From Halomonas getboli (GTDB lineage: Bacteria > Pseudomonadota > Gammaproteobacteria > Pseudomonadales > Halomonadaceae): a stretch of DNA of 64,000 bases. This document shows, piece by piece, positions 18,920 to 28,172 of the stretch; position 1 is the first letter of the stretch, and every line of letters begins with the position of its first letter. Below the pieces are notes generated by a model. The model made no database searches and was not told the origin of the DNA. It saw only the letters and a program-made list of their open reading frames with translations. Both the position numbers and the translations under genes were made by a program. The stretch lies in the NCBI RefSeq assembly GCF_023094245.1, contig NZ_JALMEW010000001.1, positions 860,757 to 924,756 on the forward strand. Reading direction: 5' to 3'.

Positions 18920-19957
18920 ATGAATGATTGGCTCGACCGCCTCGGCGGCCGCCGGGAAGACGACACGCGCCTCGTCTTCGACACGCCGGACCAGGCCCAT
19001 CTCGCCATGGACGCCACCGTGATGACGCCGCTGGTCCACCTGGGCATCCTCGATGTCAGCGGCGCCGACGCCGAACGCTTCCTGCAGGGCCAGACCAGCG
19101 CCCAGGTGTCACTGGCCGACGGCGCCTTCGCGCCGCTGACCGTCTTCTGCACGCCCAAGGGGCGGATGCTGGCCAACGCCCAGCTGTGGCGGGTGGCCGA
19201 GGGCCACTACCGGCTGCTGATGCATCGCAGCCTGGTGCAGGGCCTGCACGACCAGCTCAAGAAGTTCGCGCCCTTCTACAAGGCCGAGCTGACGATCCGC
19301 GACGACCTGGCGCTGATCGGGCTGATCGGCCGCGAGGCGCCGGCGGTGGCCGAGGCGCGCCTGGACGTGCGGCCGCCCACGGCCTGGCATCAGGCCAACG
19401 GCGATGACCTGCAGCTGCTTGCCCATCCCGGGCCGCGCCCCCGCCTGCTGGCCTGCCTGCCCGCCGAGCGCGCCGAGACCGTCTGGCAATCGCTGGCCGA
19501 TCAGGCCACTCCGGTCGATAACGCCGTCTGGCGCCTGCACGACATCCAGGCCGGGCTGGCCTGGCTCACCGCCGACCAGGCCGACGCCCATCTGCCGCAG
19601 ATGCTCAACTGGGAGGCGCTCGGCGGCATCAGCTTCAAGAAGGGCTGCTATACCGGCCAGGAAGTCGTGGCCCGCGCGCACTTCCGGGGCCAGGTGAAGA
19701 AGCGCCTGGTACGCGGCCAGCTCGAAGGCGAGCGACTGCCCGCCGAGGGCAGCGCCGTGGAGGATGCCAACGGCAAGCGCCTGGGCGAGGTGCTGTGCGC
19801 CGAGCTCGACGCCTACGGCCAGCCGGAAGTGCTGGCGGTGATGAGCACCAAGGAAGCCCCCGAACCGCTCAGCGTCGACGGTCAGCAGTTCAAGCGCCTG
19901 CAGCTGCCCTACCCGCTCGAGCGTCTGGATCCGGAGAGCCTGGCCGCCAGGGCCTGA
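18920..19957 (+). CDS. ygfZ: tRNA-modifying / Fe-S cluster protein YgfZ
   Basis: Folate-binding YgfZ/CAF17 family protein of 345 residues, needed for activity of some Fe-S enzymes such as MiaB. The diagnostic motif K-G-C-Y-T-G-Q-E is present in ISFKKGCYTGQEVVARAHF, and FLQGQTSAQV lies near the N-terminus. It shares its fold with GcvT, but the CYTGQE motif separates it. AGGAAG precedes the ATG. It converges with tatD, with 9 bp between stops. Confidence 0.93.
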   Translation: MNDWLDRLGGRREDDTRLVFDTPDQAHLAMDATVMTPLVHLGILDVSGADAERFLQGQTSAQVSLADGAFAPLTVFCTPKGRMLANAQLWRVAEGHYRLLMHRSLVQGLHDQLKKFAPFYKAELTIRDDLALIGLIGREAPAVAEARLDVRPPTAWHQANGDDLQLLAHPGPRPRLLACLPAERAETVWQSLADQATPVDNAVWRLHDIQAGLAWLTADQADAHLPQMLNWEALGGISFKKGCYTGQEVVARAHFRGQVKKRLVRGQLEGERLPAEGSAVEDANGKRLGEVLCAELDAYGQPEVLAVMSTKEAPEPLSVDGQQFKRLQLPYPLERLDPESLAARA

Positions 19958-19966
19958 TCGTCCGCG

Positions 19967-20737
19967 TCACTCAGACGCCGGCAGGCCGAACAGCCACCGA
20001 GCGGTGGCGGTGCTGTCCGCCGCCACCCGCTCGGCGGACTGCCCCCGCAGCTCGGCCACACGACGACACACCTCGCTGACCCGGACCGGCTCGTTGCGCT
20101 CGCCCTGATGGCCGGCCGGCGGCATGTCCGGACTATCGGTCTCCAGCACGTAGCCATCGTCCGGCAGTTCCGCCACGCTGCGCTGCAGGCGCCTGGCTCT
20201 CTCATGGGTCAGCGCCCCGCCGAGCCCCACCGCGAAGCCGAGTTCGAGAAACGCCTTCGCCTGCTGCGGCGAGCCGGCGAAGGCGTGGATCAGCCCGCCG
20301 GCCTCGGGCGCCAGCTGACGCAGCCGCTTGGCCAGCCGGTCGTTGGCCCGCACGCAGTGGATCACCAGCGGCAGGTTCCGCGCCCTGGCGAGGCGGACCT
20401 GGGCGTCGAACAGCGCCCACTGGGCGTCCAGGGTGTCGGTGAAGCGCGCATCGATGCCGCACTCGCCCAGCGCCACCACCTCGGGATGACGGTCCAGCGC
20501 CGCCGCCAGGGCATCGATATCGCCCTCGCGGTGATCGTCCATGAAGTACGGATGCAGCCCCAGGCAGACGCTGACGTCGTCTCGCGCCCCCAGCGCCAGC
20601 ACCCGCGGCCAGTCACACCGCCGCGTGCCCGGCACCACGAAGTGCCCGACGCCCGCCGCATGGGCACGCGCCAGCACCGCCTCGCGGTCGGCGTCGAAGT
20701 CGGGGAAGTCCAGATGGCAGTGGGCGTCGATGAGCAT
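19967..20737 (-). CDS. TatD family metal-dependent hydrolase
   Basis: TIM-barrel metal-dependent DNase/hydrolase of 256 residues. Metal ligands are H6 and H8 in MLIDAHCHLDF, Glu in LGECGID, His in LVIHCVRAND, and Asp in ETDSPDMPP. The family includes TatD, YcfH and YjjV; this one most resembles YjjV. The heptad array ends 5 bp upstream of the ATG, so its ribosome binding region lies in repeat-derived sequence and is weak. RF3 (prfC) lies upstream on the same strand but is separated by a strong terminator hairpin. Confidence 0.92.
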   Translation of the reverse strand: MLIDAHCHLDFPDFDADREAVLARAHAAGVGHFVVPGTRRCDWPRVLALGARDDVSVCLGLHPYFMDDHREGDIDALAAALDRHPEVVALGECGIDARFTDTLDAQWALFDAQVRLARARNLPLVIHCVRANDRLAKRLRQLAPEAGGLIHAFAGSPQQAKAFLELGFAVGLGGALTHERARRLQRSVAELPDDGYVLETDSPDMPPAGHQGERNEPVRVSEVCRRVAELRGQSAERVAADSTATARWLFGLPASE

Positions 20738-20742
20738 GGGCT

Positions 20743-20936
20743 CAAGCTACAAGCTGCAAGCTGCAAGCTGCAAGCTGCAAGCTGCAAGCTGCAAGTCAGG
20801 AGCATGAAACCGCCCGCAGCAAAAGAAAACCCGAAGGCCAAGGCCTTCGGGTTTTCTTGTAGCTCGGCGCTTGTAGCTCGGCGCTTGTAGCTCGTCGCTT
20901 GTAGCTCGGCGCTTGTAGCTCGGCGCTTGTAACTCC
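20743..20936. repeat. Composite heptad-repeat element, copy 1
   Basis: Left array: seven 7-bp units CAAGCT(A/G) at 20743-20791. Next comes a spacer beginning CAAGTCAGGAGCATGAAAC, then the hairpin at 20823-20858. The right array holds five 14-bp units CTTGTAGCTCGGCG (20856-20925, third unit with one change) and a diverged sixth. Read on the opposite strand, the right units are two joined heptads close to the left heptad, so the two arrays face each other around the hairpin. The same arrangement and spacer recur at 31693-31838. Confidence 0.8.
20823..20858 (-). terminator. Strong hairpin terminator after prfC
   Basis: Perfect 17-bp stem AAGAAAACCCGAAGGCC / GGCCTTCGGGTTTTCTT with an AA loop. 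Both flanks provide A/T runs, so it could work in either direction; on the minus strand it ends prfC transcription before tatD. It is the core of the heptad-repeat element. Confidence 0.8.
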
Positions 20937-20950
20937 GGACGCAGCCCGGT

Positions 20951-22540
20951 TCAGTGCTCCCGGGTCGGGCTGAAGCGCACGTCCGGCCAGCGCTCCTGGG
21001 TCATCTGCAGGTTGACCCGGGTCGGCGCGATATAGGTCAGGTAACCGCCGCCGTCGATAGCGAGGTTCTGGCTGGCCTTGCGCTTGAACTCCTCGAGCAT
21101 CTTGGCGTCGTCGCAGTAGATCCAACGGGCGGTCTGGACGTTGATGCCCTCGTAGATGCAGTCGACCTTGTACTCTTCCTTGAGGCGATGGGCGACGACG
21201 TCGAACTGCAGGGTGCCCACGGCGCCGAGGATCAGGTCGTTGTTGTCCATCGGCATGAACACCTGGGTGGCGCCCTCCTCGGACAGCTGCTGCAGGCCCT
21301 TCTGCAGCGCCTTCATCTTCAGCGGGTCCTTGAGGCGTACGCGCTTGAACAGCTCCGGCGCGAAGTGCGGAATGCCGGTGAAGCGCATGTCCTCGCCCTG
21401 GGTGAAGGTGTCGCCGATCTGGATGGTGCCGTGGTTATGCAGGCCGATGATGTCGCCCGGCCAGGCCTCCTCGACGTGGGCGCGATCCGAGGCCATGAAG
21501 GTCAGGGCATCGGCGATCTTGACGTCCTTGCCGATGCGCGTGTGGCGCATCTTCATGTTCTTCTCGTACTTGCCCGAGCAGACCCGCAGGAAGGCGATCC
21601 GGTCGCGGTGGTTCGGGTCCATGTTGGCCTGGATCTTGAACACGAAGCCGGTGAACGTGCCATCCTCGGCCTCCACCGTGCGCAGGTTGGTCTCCCGCGA
21701 CTGGGGCGGCGGCGCGTACTCGACGAAGCCGTCCAGCATCTCGCGCACGCCGAAGTTGCCCATGGCGGTACCGAAGTACACCGGGGTCAGCTCGCCGCGA
21801 CGATAGGCCTCGAGATCGAACTCATGGGAGGCGCCGCGCACCAGCTCCACTTCCATGCGCAGTTCCTCGGCGGCATCCTCGCCCAGGATCTCGTCGACCT
21901 CGGGGCTGTCGAGGCCCTCGATGCGCTTGTCCTCGGGGATGCGGTTGCCCTGGCCCTGGGTATAGAGGTGGATCACGTCGTTGTAGAGGTGATAGACGCC
22001 CTTGAAGTGGCGGCCCATGCCGATTGGCCAGGTCATGGGCGCGCACTGGATGTTGAGCACCTTCTCGACCTCGTCCATCACCTCGATCGGATCACGGATG
22101 TCGCGGTCCATCTTGTTGATGAAGGTCAGGATCGGCGTGGTGCGCAGCCGGCAGACCTCCATCAGCTTGATGGTGCGGTCCTCGACGCCCTTGGCGCCGT
22201 CGATCACCATCAGCGCCGAGTCTACCGCGGTCAGCGTGCGGTAGGTGTCCTCGGAGAAGTCCTCGTGGCCCGGGGTGTCGAGCAGGTTGACGATACGCCC
22301 GCCGTAGGGGAACTGCATCACGGAGGTAGTCACCGAGATGCCGCGCTCCTGCTCCATCTTCATCCAGTCGGAGGTGGCATGACGATCGTCGCGCTTGCTC
22401 TTCACCGAACCCGCCATCTGGATGGCGTTTCCGAACAGCAGCATCTTCTCGGTGATGGTGGTCTTACCGGCGTCGGGGTGCGAGATGATCGCGAAGGTGC
22501 GGCGCAGCGCGGCTTCTTGGGCGATAGGGTCGGTCGACAT
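20951..22540 (-). CDS. prfC: Peptide chain release factor 3
   Basis: Translational GTPase that recycles RF1/RF2 after peptide release. The P-loop is [14 protein letters not shown]3 is [14 protein letters not shown] and G4 is NKMDRD. Starting at the ATG at 22540 gives 529 residues, the length of E. coli RF3. An in-frame ATG at 22579 would add 13 residues without family character. Neither start has a strong ribosome binding site. The stop is followed by a heptad-repeat element with a strong hairpin. Confidence 0.96.
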   Translation of the reverse strand: MSTDPIAQEAALRRTFAIISHPDAGKTTITEKMLLFGNAIQMAGSVKSKRDDRHATSDWMKMEQERGISVTTSVMQFPYGGRIVNLLDTPGHEDFSEDTYRTLTAVDSALMVIDGAKGVEDRTIKLMEVCRLRTTPILTFINKMDRDIRDPIEVMDEVEKVLNIQCAPMTWPIGMGRHFKGVYHLYNDVIHLYTQGQGNRIPEDKRIEGLDSPEVDEILGEDAAEELRMEVELVRGASHEFDLEAYRRGELTPVYFGTAMGNFGVREMLDGFVEYAPPPQSRETNLRTVEAEDGTFTGFVFKIQANMDPNHRDRIAFLRVCSGKYEKNMKMRHTRIGKDVKIADALTFMASDRAHVEEAWPGDIIGLHNHGTIQIGDTFTQGEDMRFTGIPHFAPELFKRVRLKDPLKMKALQKGLQQLSEEGATQVFMPMDNNDLILGAVGTLQFDVVAHRLKEEYKVDCIYEGINVQTARWIYCDDAKMLEEFKRKASQNLAIDGGGYLTYIAPTRVNLQMTQERWPDVRFSPTREH

Positions 22541-22784
22541 TGAGGCTCGTTGCTGATTTGTACTCACCCTTGTACTCATTTTTCAAAGTGCTCGGGTGAT
22601 GGTGGCTGTGAGAATGGTGCGGATTGTACCGCTCGGCCCGCCCGCTGTCTCGACGGCGTGGGGTCGGGTCGGAACCCGTGCCGCAGGCTGATGACGTACA
22701 TTCGATGTCAGCCATTGCCTACAGGGCTCGCGCGCGCCGACAGACTACCATCAGCGCTGACATCACCTAATAGAGAAATATCGA

Positions 22785-22997
22785 ATGAACGATATCACGC
22801 TGATGCCGGAGCCGCGCGGGGGCTGGCTCATGATGTGTTCTTGCGGAACCAGTGAAATTCGCCCCTCGGCGATGGACACCTGGCACGAATTCGCCGTCAC
22901 CGCCGTTGAAGATCGCACCTACCAGCTGGTCTGCAGCCAGTGCCACCAGCGGAGCCTCTATCATCAGCCGACGCCGGCCGCGGAAGACGACCGCTAG
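22785..22997 (+). CDS. Small hypothetical protein with two cysteine pairs
   Basis: A 70-residue protein not assigned to a family. It has CSC near residue 18 and CSQC near residue 50, spaced like the two knuckles of a small zinc ribbon, plus a Trp/His-containing middle (DTWHEFAVTAVEDRTYQLV). AGAG lies upstream of the ATG, and TAATAG just before it could be a -10 box. The frame ends 9 bp before the convergent gene. The conserved-looking cysteine layout supports coding; a metal-binding role is inferred. The 244 bp before it, back to prfC, hold nothing I recognise. Confidence 0.55.
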   Translation: MNDITLMPEPRGGWLMMCSCGTSEIRPSAMDTWHEFAVTAVEDRTYQLVCSQCHQRSLYHQPTPAAEDDR

Positions 22998-23006
22998 CCT
23001 GCTCCC

Positions 23007-23312
23007 CTACACCACCTCGCCCAGCGCCTCGCCCAGCGCCTCGATGATGAAGGCCTTGACCTGCGGATCGTCGGGCTCGGCCACTTCCACCGCCAGCAGG
23101 CGCATGGCCAGGATGTCGCTGCCGCGGCTGACGTCGTAGAGCGGGTAACAGCGCGCCCCGGACTGCAACATCAGGAAGAGCCCCTGACGCGGATCCCAGC
23201 CGACGCCGCGTAGCGGCTCTCGACGCGGGACGACGAAGACCACCTCGGGCGCGTCGCCGCCGCGCTCGTGCAATCGGTGAAGGGGACGCCGCTCGACCTC
23301 GACATGACACAT
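23007..23312 (-). CDS. Hypothetical protein
   Basis: A 101-residue soluble protein without a recognised family. It starts MCHVEVERRPLHRL with GGAGG at good distance upstream, which is why 23312 is chosen over the longer frame from 23381. The middle is beta-rich (EVVFVVPRREPLRGVGW, GLFLMLQSGARCYPLYDV) and the end is an acidic amphipathic helix (VKAFIIEALGEALGEVV). It lies downstream of cysQ on the same strand after a 128-bp gap. Function unknown. Confidence 0.6.
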   Translation of the reverse strand: MCHVEVERRPLHRLHERGGDAPEVVFVVPRREPLRGVGWDPRQGLFLMLQSGARCYPLYDVSRGSDILAMRLLAVEVAEPDDPQVKAFIIEALGEALGEVV

Positions 23313-23440
23313 GTGACCGCCTCCGGCTGACCAGATGGGTCCTATACCATAGTCCAAAGGGGAGACGACGAAGGGCGCCATGCGGATGAAAGTTTTGCGT
23401 CCGCGACGTTGTCGAACAGCGGTCGATGTCCGGCTTGGGG

Positions 23441-24301
23441 TCAGTCCACCTCCTCAAGGCTTGCGGCCAGCGCCTGCTCCCAGCGTGAATCGCGCTCGCC
23501 GCAGGCGATGAAGGCCGGGTTGAGCAACGAGGCCTGATAATTGCAGCGCAGCGGCATCAGGGTCCGCGCATCCAGCACCTCGCCCCCGGCCGCCGTCACC
23601 ACCGCCTGCCCCGCCGCCGTGTCCCACTCGCTGGTCGGCCCGAAGCGCGGATAGAGATCGGCCACGCCCTCGGCCACCAGGCACAGCTTGAGCGAGCTGC
23701 CTCGTGAGACCAGCGCGTGGCGCGGCAGGCGTTCCATGAATGCCGCCAGCGCCGACAGGCCATGGGAGCGGCTCCCCATGACACACCAGGGCTCGCGGTC
23801 CGGATCCGGCAGCGCGCGAACGCCGATCGTGTGCGTCTCAACGCCCTCGCGACGCCAGGCGCCCTCCCCGAGCTGACCGAACCAGCTCACGCCGAGCGTC
23901 GGCGCATGCACGATGCCGAAGGTCGGCACGCCGTCCTCGATCAGCGCCACGTTGAGCGTGAAGTCGCCGCTGCGCCGGATGAACTCCTTGGTGCCGTCCA
24001 GCGGATCGACCAGCCAGTAGCGCCGCCAGGCGCGGCGAATGGCGTAGGGCACGGCCTCCGACTCCTCGGAGAGCACCGGCACCGCCGGCGTCACCTCGTC
24101 GAGCAGCTCGAGAAGCGCATGGTGGGCGCAGAGATCGGCCTCGGTGACCGGGCTGTCGTCGGCCTTGGTCTCGACATCGAAGGGTCGCCGATAGATCGCC
24201 ATCACCGCCTCGCCCGTCGTCTCGACGCCCGCCAGCAGCCGCTCGCGCAGCGCGGGTGTGACGAAGGCGCGTCCTGCTTGCCCCGACTCGGCGATCACCA
24301 T
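23441..24301 (-). CDS. cysQ: 3'(2'),5'-bisphosphate nucleotidase CysQ
   Basis: Magnesium-dependent, lithium-sensitive phosphatase removing the 3'-phosphate from PAP/PAPS during sulfate assimilation. The 286-residue protein has VLSEESEAVPY, the metal-site motif LVDPLDGTKEFI, and the C-terminal EWDTAAGQAVVTAAGG. DGTKEF distinguishes CysQ from the inositol monophosphatase branch (DGTVNF) seen elsewhere in this window. Its ATG overlaps the stop of the upstream SDR gene by several bases, so the two are translationally coupled. Confidence 0.93.
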   Translation of the reverse strand: MVIAESGQAGRAFVTPALRERLLAGVETTGEAVMAIYRRPFDVETKADDSPVTEADLCAHHALLELLDEVTPAVPVLSEESEAVPYAIRRAWRRYWLVDPLDGTKEFIRRSGDFTLNVALIEDGVPTFGIVHAPTLGVSWFGQLGEGAWRREGVETHTIGVRALPDPDREPWCVMGSRSHGLSALAAFMERLPRHALVSRGSSLKLCLVAEGVADLYPRFGPTSEWDTAAGQAVVTAAGGEVLDARTLMPLRCNYQASLLNPAFIACGERDSRWEQALAASLEEVD

Positions 24302-24960
24302 GGCAGGCGCTCGCCGTTGCTGTGCCAGAAGGCGCCGCTGGTCTCCAGCGTCAGCGCCTCGATGCGCGTGGCCAGCCCGGCGGCGGCCTCTTCCGGCGAA
24401 ATCAGGCCGCCGAAGCCGACCATCCGCGTCTGCACGTAGCCCGGATGCAGCTGGGCCACGGCGATGCCGCGCGGCGCCAGGTCCACCGCCAGTGACTTGC
24501 CGAAGGCGTTCAGCGCCGCCTTGGAGGCGCGGTAGCCGTAGCGGCCACCCGAGTCGTTATCGGCGATCGAGCCCATACGGCTGGTGATGTTGGCGATCTT
24601 CGCCCCCTCGCCCAGGCGCGGCAGCAGCGCCTCGACCACACGCAGCGGGGCATAGACGTTGATCTCCATCTGGGCGCGGATCGCGTCGAAGTCGAGCGCG
24701 CCCAGCACCTCGTCGTGGAGCATCCCGGCGTTGTTGATCAGCAGATCGAGCGGCTGACCTTCGAGCGCCTCGGCCAAACCAGCGACATCGGCCTCCTGCG
24801 TCACGTCGATGCCTTCGATGACGCGAGCCGCCACCTCGGCCAGCTCGAACGAGGCCTCGCGGCAAACGCCGATCACGGCCCAACCCGCCTCGTGGTAGTG
24901 GCGTGCCAGCGCCAGCCCGACGCCACGATTGGCGCCGGTGATCAGCACGGTGGTTGTCAT
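24295..24960 (-). CDS. Short-chain dehydrogenase/reductase (CsgA/C-factor-like)
   Basis: NAD(P)-dependent SDR of 221 residues. The cofactor motif is TGANRGVGLALARHY, then LLINNAG, and the active site is YGYRASK (Y-x3-K). The short length and GMLHDEVLGALDFDAIRAQ-type middle region match the C-factor/CsgA-like subgroup whose substrates are mostly unknown. The start at 24960 has GGGAGA upstream. It precedes and overlaps cysQ; no functional link between the two is obvious. Confidence 0.88.
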   Translation of the reverse strand: MTTTVLITGANRGVGLALARHYHEAGWAVIGVCREASFELAEVAARVIEGIDVTQEADVAGLAEALEGQPLDLLINNAGMLHDEVLGALDFDAIRAQMEINVYAPLRVVEALLPRLGEGAKIANITSRMGSIADNDSGGRYGYRASKAALNAFGKSLAVDLAPRGIAVAQLHPGYVQTRMVGFGGLISPEEAAAGLATRIEALTLETSGAFWHSNGERLPW

Positions 24961-25040
24961 GCTTGTGTCTCCCTGATGGGGTGGCGGTGTTCGGATCCAT
25001 GTTCGCACGCTCATCCGACTCATGGCAGCCGAGACACCGG

Positions 25041-28000
25041 TTACCTCGATTCCGCCACGCGACCGAAGCGCTCGCGCAGATGCTCGAGATAGCTGAGCAG
25101 CGCCGGAATCACCGCCAGCACCAGCAGCGTCGAGAGCCCCAGCCCGAAGGCGATGGACACCGCCATCGGGATCAGGAACTGGGCCTGCAGCGAGGTCTCG
25201 AACAGCAGCGGCATCAGCCCGCCGATGGTTGTCAGCGAGGTCAGCAGCACCGCGCGGACCCGCTGCACCACCGCCTCGTTCAGCGCAGCGTCGATGGCCA
25301 GTCCCCGATGGCGCTGCTGGCGGTAGAAGGCCACCAGGATGATGGCGTTGTTGACCACGATGCCGGAGAGCCCGAACAGGCCGAACAGCGACAGCATGGT
25401 CAGGTCGAGCCCCATCAGCCAGTGGCCCAGCAGCGCGCCCACCAGCGCCAGCGGAATCGTCGCCATCACGATCAGCGGCAGGCTCCATGACGCGAACACC
25501 CAGACCAGCACCACGTACATCAGCGCCAGCCCCACCAGCAGCCCGACGCGCATGTCGGCGAAGGTCTCGCGCTGGTCGGCGGCGCGGCCCTCGAAGCTGT
25601 AGCGCACGCCGTGTTCGCGTATCAGCGCCGGCAACACCGTGGCGTCGAGATCGGCCAGGATGCGGTCGGGCGTGTTGACCGCGGCGTCCACCTCGGCGGT
25701 GACCTCCACCGCCAGCCGCCCGTCGGCATGGCGCAGCGTCTCGAAGCCCTGGCGATAGTCGAAGCGAGCCACCTGATCGAGGGGCACGAAGTCGCCGTCC
25801 GGGGTGCGAATCGACAGCCGCGACAGCGAGCTCAGTCGTTCGCGCTGCTCGCGCGGCAGCAGCACCCGCACCTCGACCTCGTCCGGGCCGTCCTGATAGA
25901 CCTGCACCAGCCGGCCGTCGTAGGCCGCACGCAGCTGGCGTCCCAGCTCACGGGTGGTCAGCCCCAGTGCCTCGCCGCGCGGGCTGACGCGGTAGATCAG
26001 CTGCTCGCGCCCCCAGGGCATGTCGTCCTCGGTGGCCAGCACCCCGGGCAGCTGGGAAAGCGAACGCGACAGCGACTCGGCCGCCGCCTTCAGGGCCTCG
26101 GCGGACTCTCCGGTGAGGCGCACGTTGACGTCCTTGCCCGGCGGGCCGGCACTGCGCTCGCTGATGGTCAGGTTCTCGATGCCCGCGGGCGGGTCGAGGC
26201 GCGCGCGCCAGCCGCGGATGATCTCGGCGTTGCGCGCCGTGCGATCGTCGGAGGGAATCAGCTCGACCATGATCGAGCCCAGGTTGTCGCCGCTGCGCCC
26301 GGCCTGCCCCTCGGCGATCACCGCGCCGTGGCGCGTCACCGCCTGGGCCACCAGGCCGCCGCCCAGCGCCTCGTCGGTGGCCTCGAGGGCGGCCTCCATG
26401 TCGCTGAGGAAATCATCGACCCGAGCGCGATCGGTGCCAGCGACGAAGCTGGCGTTGGCATAGAGCACGTTGGGCTCGGGCGTGGGAAAGAAGTTGAAGG
26501 CCAGCCGCCCGCCGGCCAGCAGCCCCACCGTGGCCAGCACCACGGCCACTGCGCCCGCCAGGGTCGCGGCCCGGTAGCGCAGCGTCAGCGCCGAGAAGCG
26601 TCGGAAGGGCCCCTCGCGGAAGGCATCGAAGGCGGCATCGAAACGGGCGCGGGGACGCGCCAGCGGCGAAGGCCTCGGTGCCCTGCCATCTTTCGAAGGG
26701 GCGGCGGGCACGAAGGCGTTGCGCAGGTGGGCGGGCAGCACCACGAAGCACTCCAGCAGCGAGGCGACCAGCACGCAGATCATCACCACCGGGATGTCGC
26801 CGAGGATGCTGCCGATCACCCCGCCCACCATCAGCAGCGGCATGAAGGCCGCCACCGTGGTCAGCGAAGAGGCCATCACCGGCCACAGCATGCGCCGCGC
26901 CGCGCCCTCCGAGGCGCGCTGCGACGGCTCGCCCTGGCGGAAGTGGGCGTCGGCGTCCTCGCCGACCACGATGGCATCATCGACGATCACCCCCAGCGCC
27001 ATGATCAGGGCGAACAGCGAGATCATGTTGATCGAGCCGCCGATGATCCAGAACGTGGCCATGGCGCCGAGGAAGGCGGTGGGAATGCCGACCGCCACCC
27101 AGAAAGCCACCCGCGCCGGCAGGAAGAAATACAAAAGCCCCAGCACCAGCAGCAGGCCGCCCAGACCGTTGCTGATCAACAGCCCGATGCGCTCGGCGAT
27201 CAGCTGCCAGGTCTGGTCGTGGACCTCGAGCGTCACCGTGGGCGGCAGCAGCGGGCGCGTCTCGTCGAGCCATTCCCGCAGCGTCTCGGCAGCCGCCAGG
27301 GAGTTGCCGTCCTCGCTGCGCTGGAGCAGCAGCTCCACCGCCCCCTGGCCGTCACGGCTCAGCGTCACCTCGCCCTGCTGGGGCTCCTGGCGGATGATGG
27401 CAATGTCGCCCAGGCGCAGCTGCACGCGATCGCTGCCGAGAATCGGCAGCTCGGCGAAGCCGGCCGGCGAGCGGCGCTGCTCGACGGCGCGCAGCTCGCG
27501 GGCGCTGTCGCGCTGGCCGACCAGCCCCGCCGGCAGGTCCCGGGACATGGCCTCGACGCGCTCGGCGATCTCGTCCAGCGACAGCTGCAGCCCTTCCAGG
27601 CGCTGGGCCGGCACCTCGATGCTGATCTGCTGCTCGGGCAGCCCCTCGATCTCCACCCGATCGAGCCCCGCCTGCAGCAGCGAATCCTCGAGTCGATTGG
27701 CCAGATGGCGCAGCTCGTCGTCGGACAACTCACCGTGAATCAGCAGCCGCGCCACCGGCTCGAAGTGAGCCACCCGGCTGATGCGTGGCTCTTCCGCATC
27801 GACCGGCAGATGGGTGAACTCGGCGACCCGCTGGCGCACGTCGTCCAGCGCCAGCACCGGATCGGTGCCCTCGCGGAACTCCAGACTGATGCTGGACACG
27901 CCCTGGGCCGAGGTCGAGGTCATGCGCTTCAGCCCCTCGATGCTGCGCAGGCGCTGCTCCAGCGGCCGGGTGATGCCCTGCTCCACGTCCTCGGCGGCGG

Positions 28001-28172
28001 CCCCGCTCCACACCGTGCTCACGCTGACCACGTCGAGGGCAAAGTCGGGGAAGAACTGGACGTTCATGCGCGCGAGGCCGAGCGCGCCGCCCAGCAGCAT
28101 GACCAGCATCACCAGATGGGCGGCGACGCGGTGGTGGACGAAGAAGCTCAGCGGGCCGCGACGCCGGCTCAT
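25041..28172 (-). CDS. RND efflux transporter permease (AcrB-like)
   Basis: Resistance-nodulation-division pump subunit, 1043 residues, inner membrane with two large periplasmic loops. After a cytoplasmic start the first helix is followed by NVQFFPDFALDVVSVSTVW, a typical porter-domain entry. TM4 carries the proton-relay aspartates in GVIVDDAIVVGED. The second half repeats the fold with FGLSGIVVNNAIILV. The substrate cannot be told; the sequence looks like the VexF/MexK-type branch more than AcrB itself. It overlaps the adaptor gene by 4 bp (ATGA). No outer-membrane factor gene is adjacent, so TolC would be recruited from elsewhere. Confidence 0.95.
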   Translation of the reverse strand: MSRRRGPLSFFVHHRVAAHLVMLVMLLGGALGLARMNVQFFPDFALDVVSVSTVWSGAAAEDVEQGITRPLEQRLRSIEGLKRMTSTSAQGVSSISLEFREGTDPVLALDDVRQRVAEFTHLPVDAEEPRISRVAHFEPVARLLIHGELSDDELRHLANRLEDSLLQAGLDRVEIEGLPEQQISIEVPAQRLEGLQLSLDEIAERVEAMSRDLPAGLVGQRDSARELRAVEQRRSPAGFAELPILGSDRVQLRLGDIAIIRQEPQQGEVTLSRDGQGAVELLLQRSEDGNSLAAAETLREWLDETRPLLPPTVTLEVHDQTWQLIAERIGLLISNGLGGLLLVLGLLYFFLPARVAFWVAVGIPTAFLGAMATFWIIGGSINMISLFALIMALGVIVDDAIVVGEDADAHFRQGEPSQRASEGAARRMLWPVMASSLTTVAAFMPLLMVGGVIGSILGDIPVVMICVLVASLLECFVVLPAHLRNAFVPAAPSKDGRAPRPSPLARPRARFDAAFDAFREGPFRRFSALTLRYRAATLAGAVAVVLATVGLLAGGRLAFNFFPTPEPNVLYANASFVAGTDRARVDDFLSDMEAALEATDEALGGGLVAQAVTRHGAVIAEGQAGRSGDNLGSIMVELIPSDDRTARNAEIIRGWRARLDPPAGIENLTISERSAGPPGKDVNVRLTGESAEALKAAAESLSRSLSQLPGVLATEDDMPWGREQLIYRVSPRGEALGLTTRELGRQLRAAYDGRLVQVYQDGPDEVEVRVLLPREQRERLSSLSRLSIRTPDGDFVPLDQVARFDYRQGFETLRHADGRLAVEVTAEVDAAVNTPDRILADLDATVLPALIREHGVRYSFEGRAADQRETFADMRVGLLVGLALMYVVLVWVFASWSLPLIVMATIPLALVGALLGHWLMGLDLTMLSLFGLFGLSGIVVNNAIILVAFYRQQRHRGLAIDAALNEAVVQRVRAVLLTSLTTIGGLMPLLFETSLQAQFLIPMAVSIAFGLGLSTLLVLAVIPALLSYLEHLRERFGRVAESR

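Noticed and set aside
20743-20936. CRISPR array
   Set aside because: Units are 7 or 14 bp and directly adjacent, without unique spacers of 30 bp or so; no cas gene nearby.
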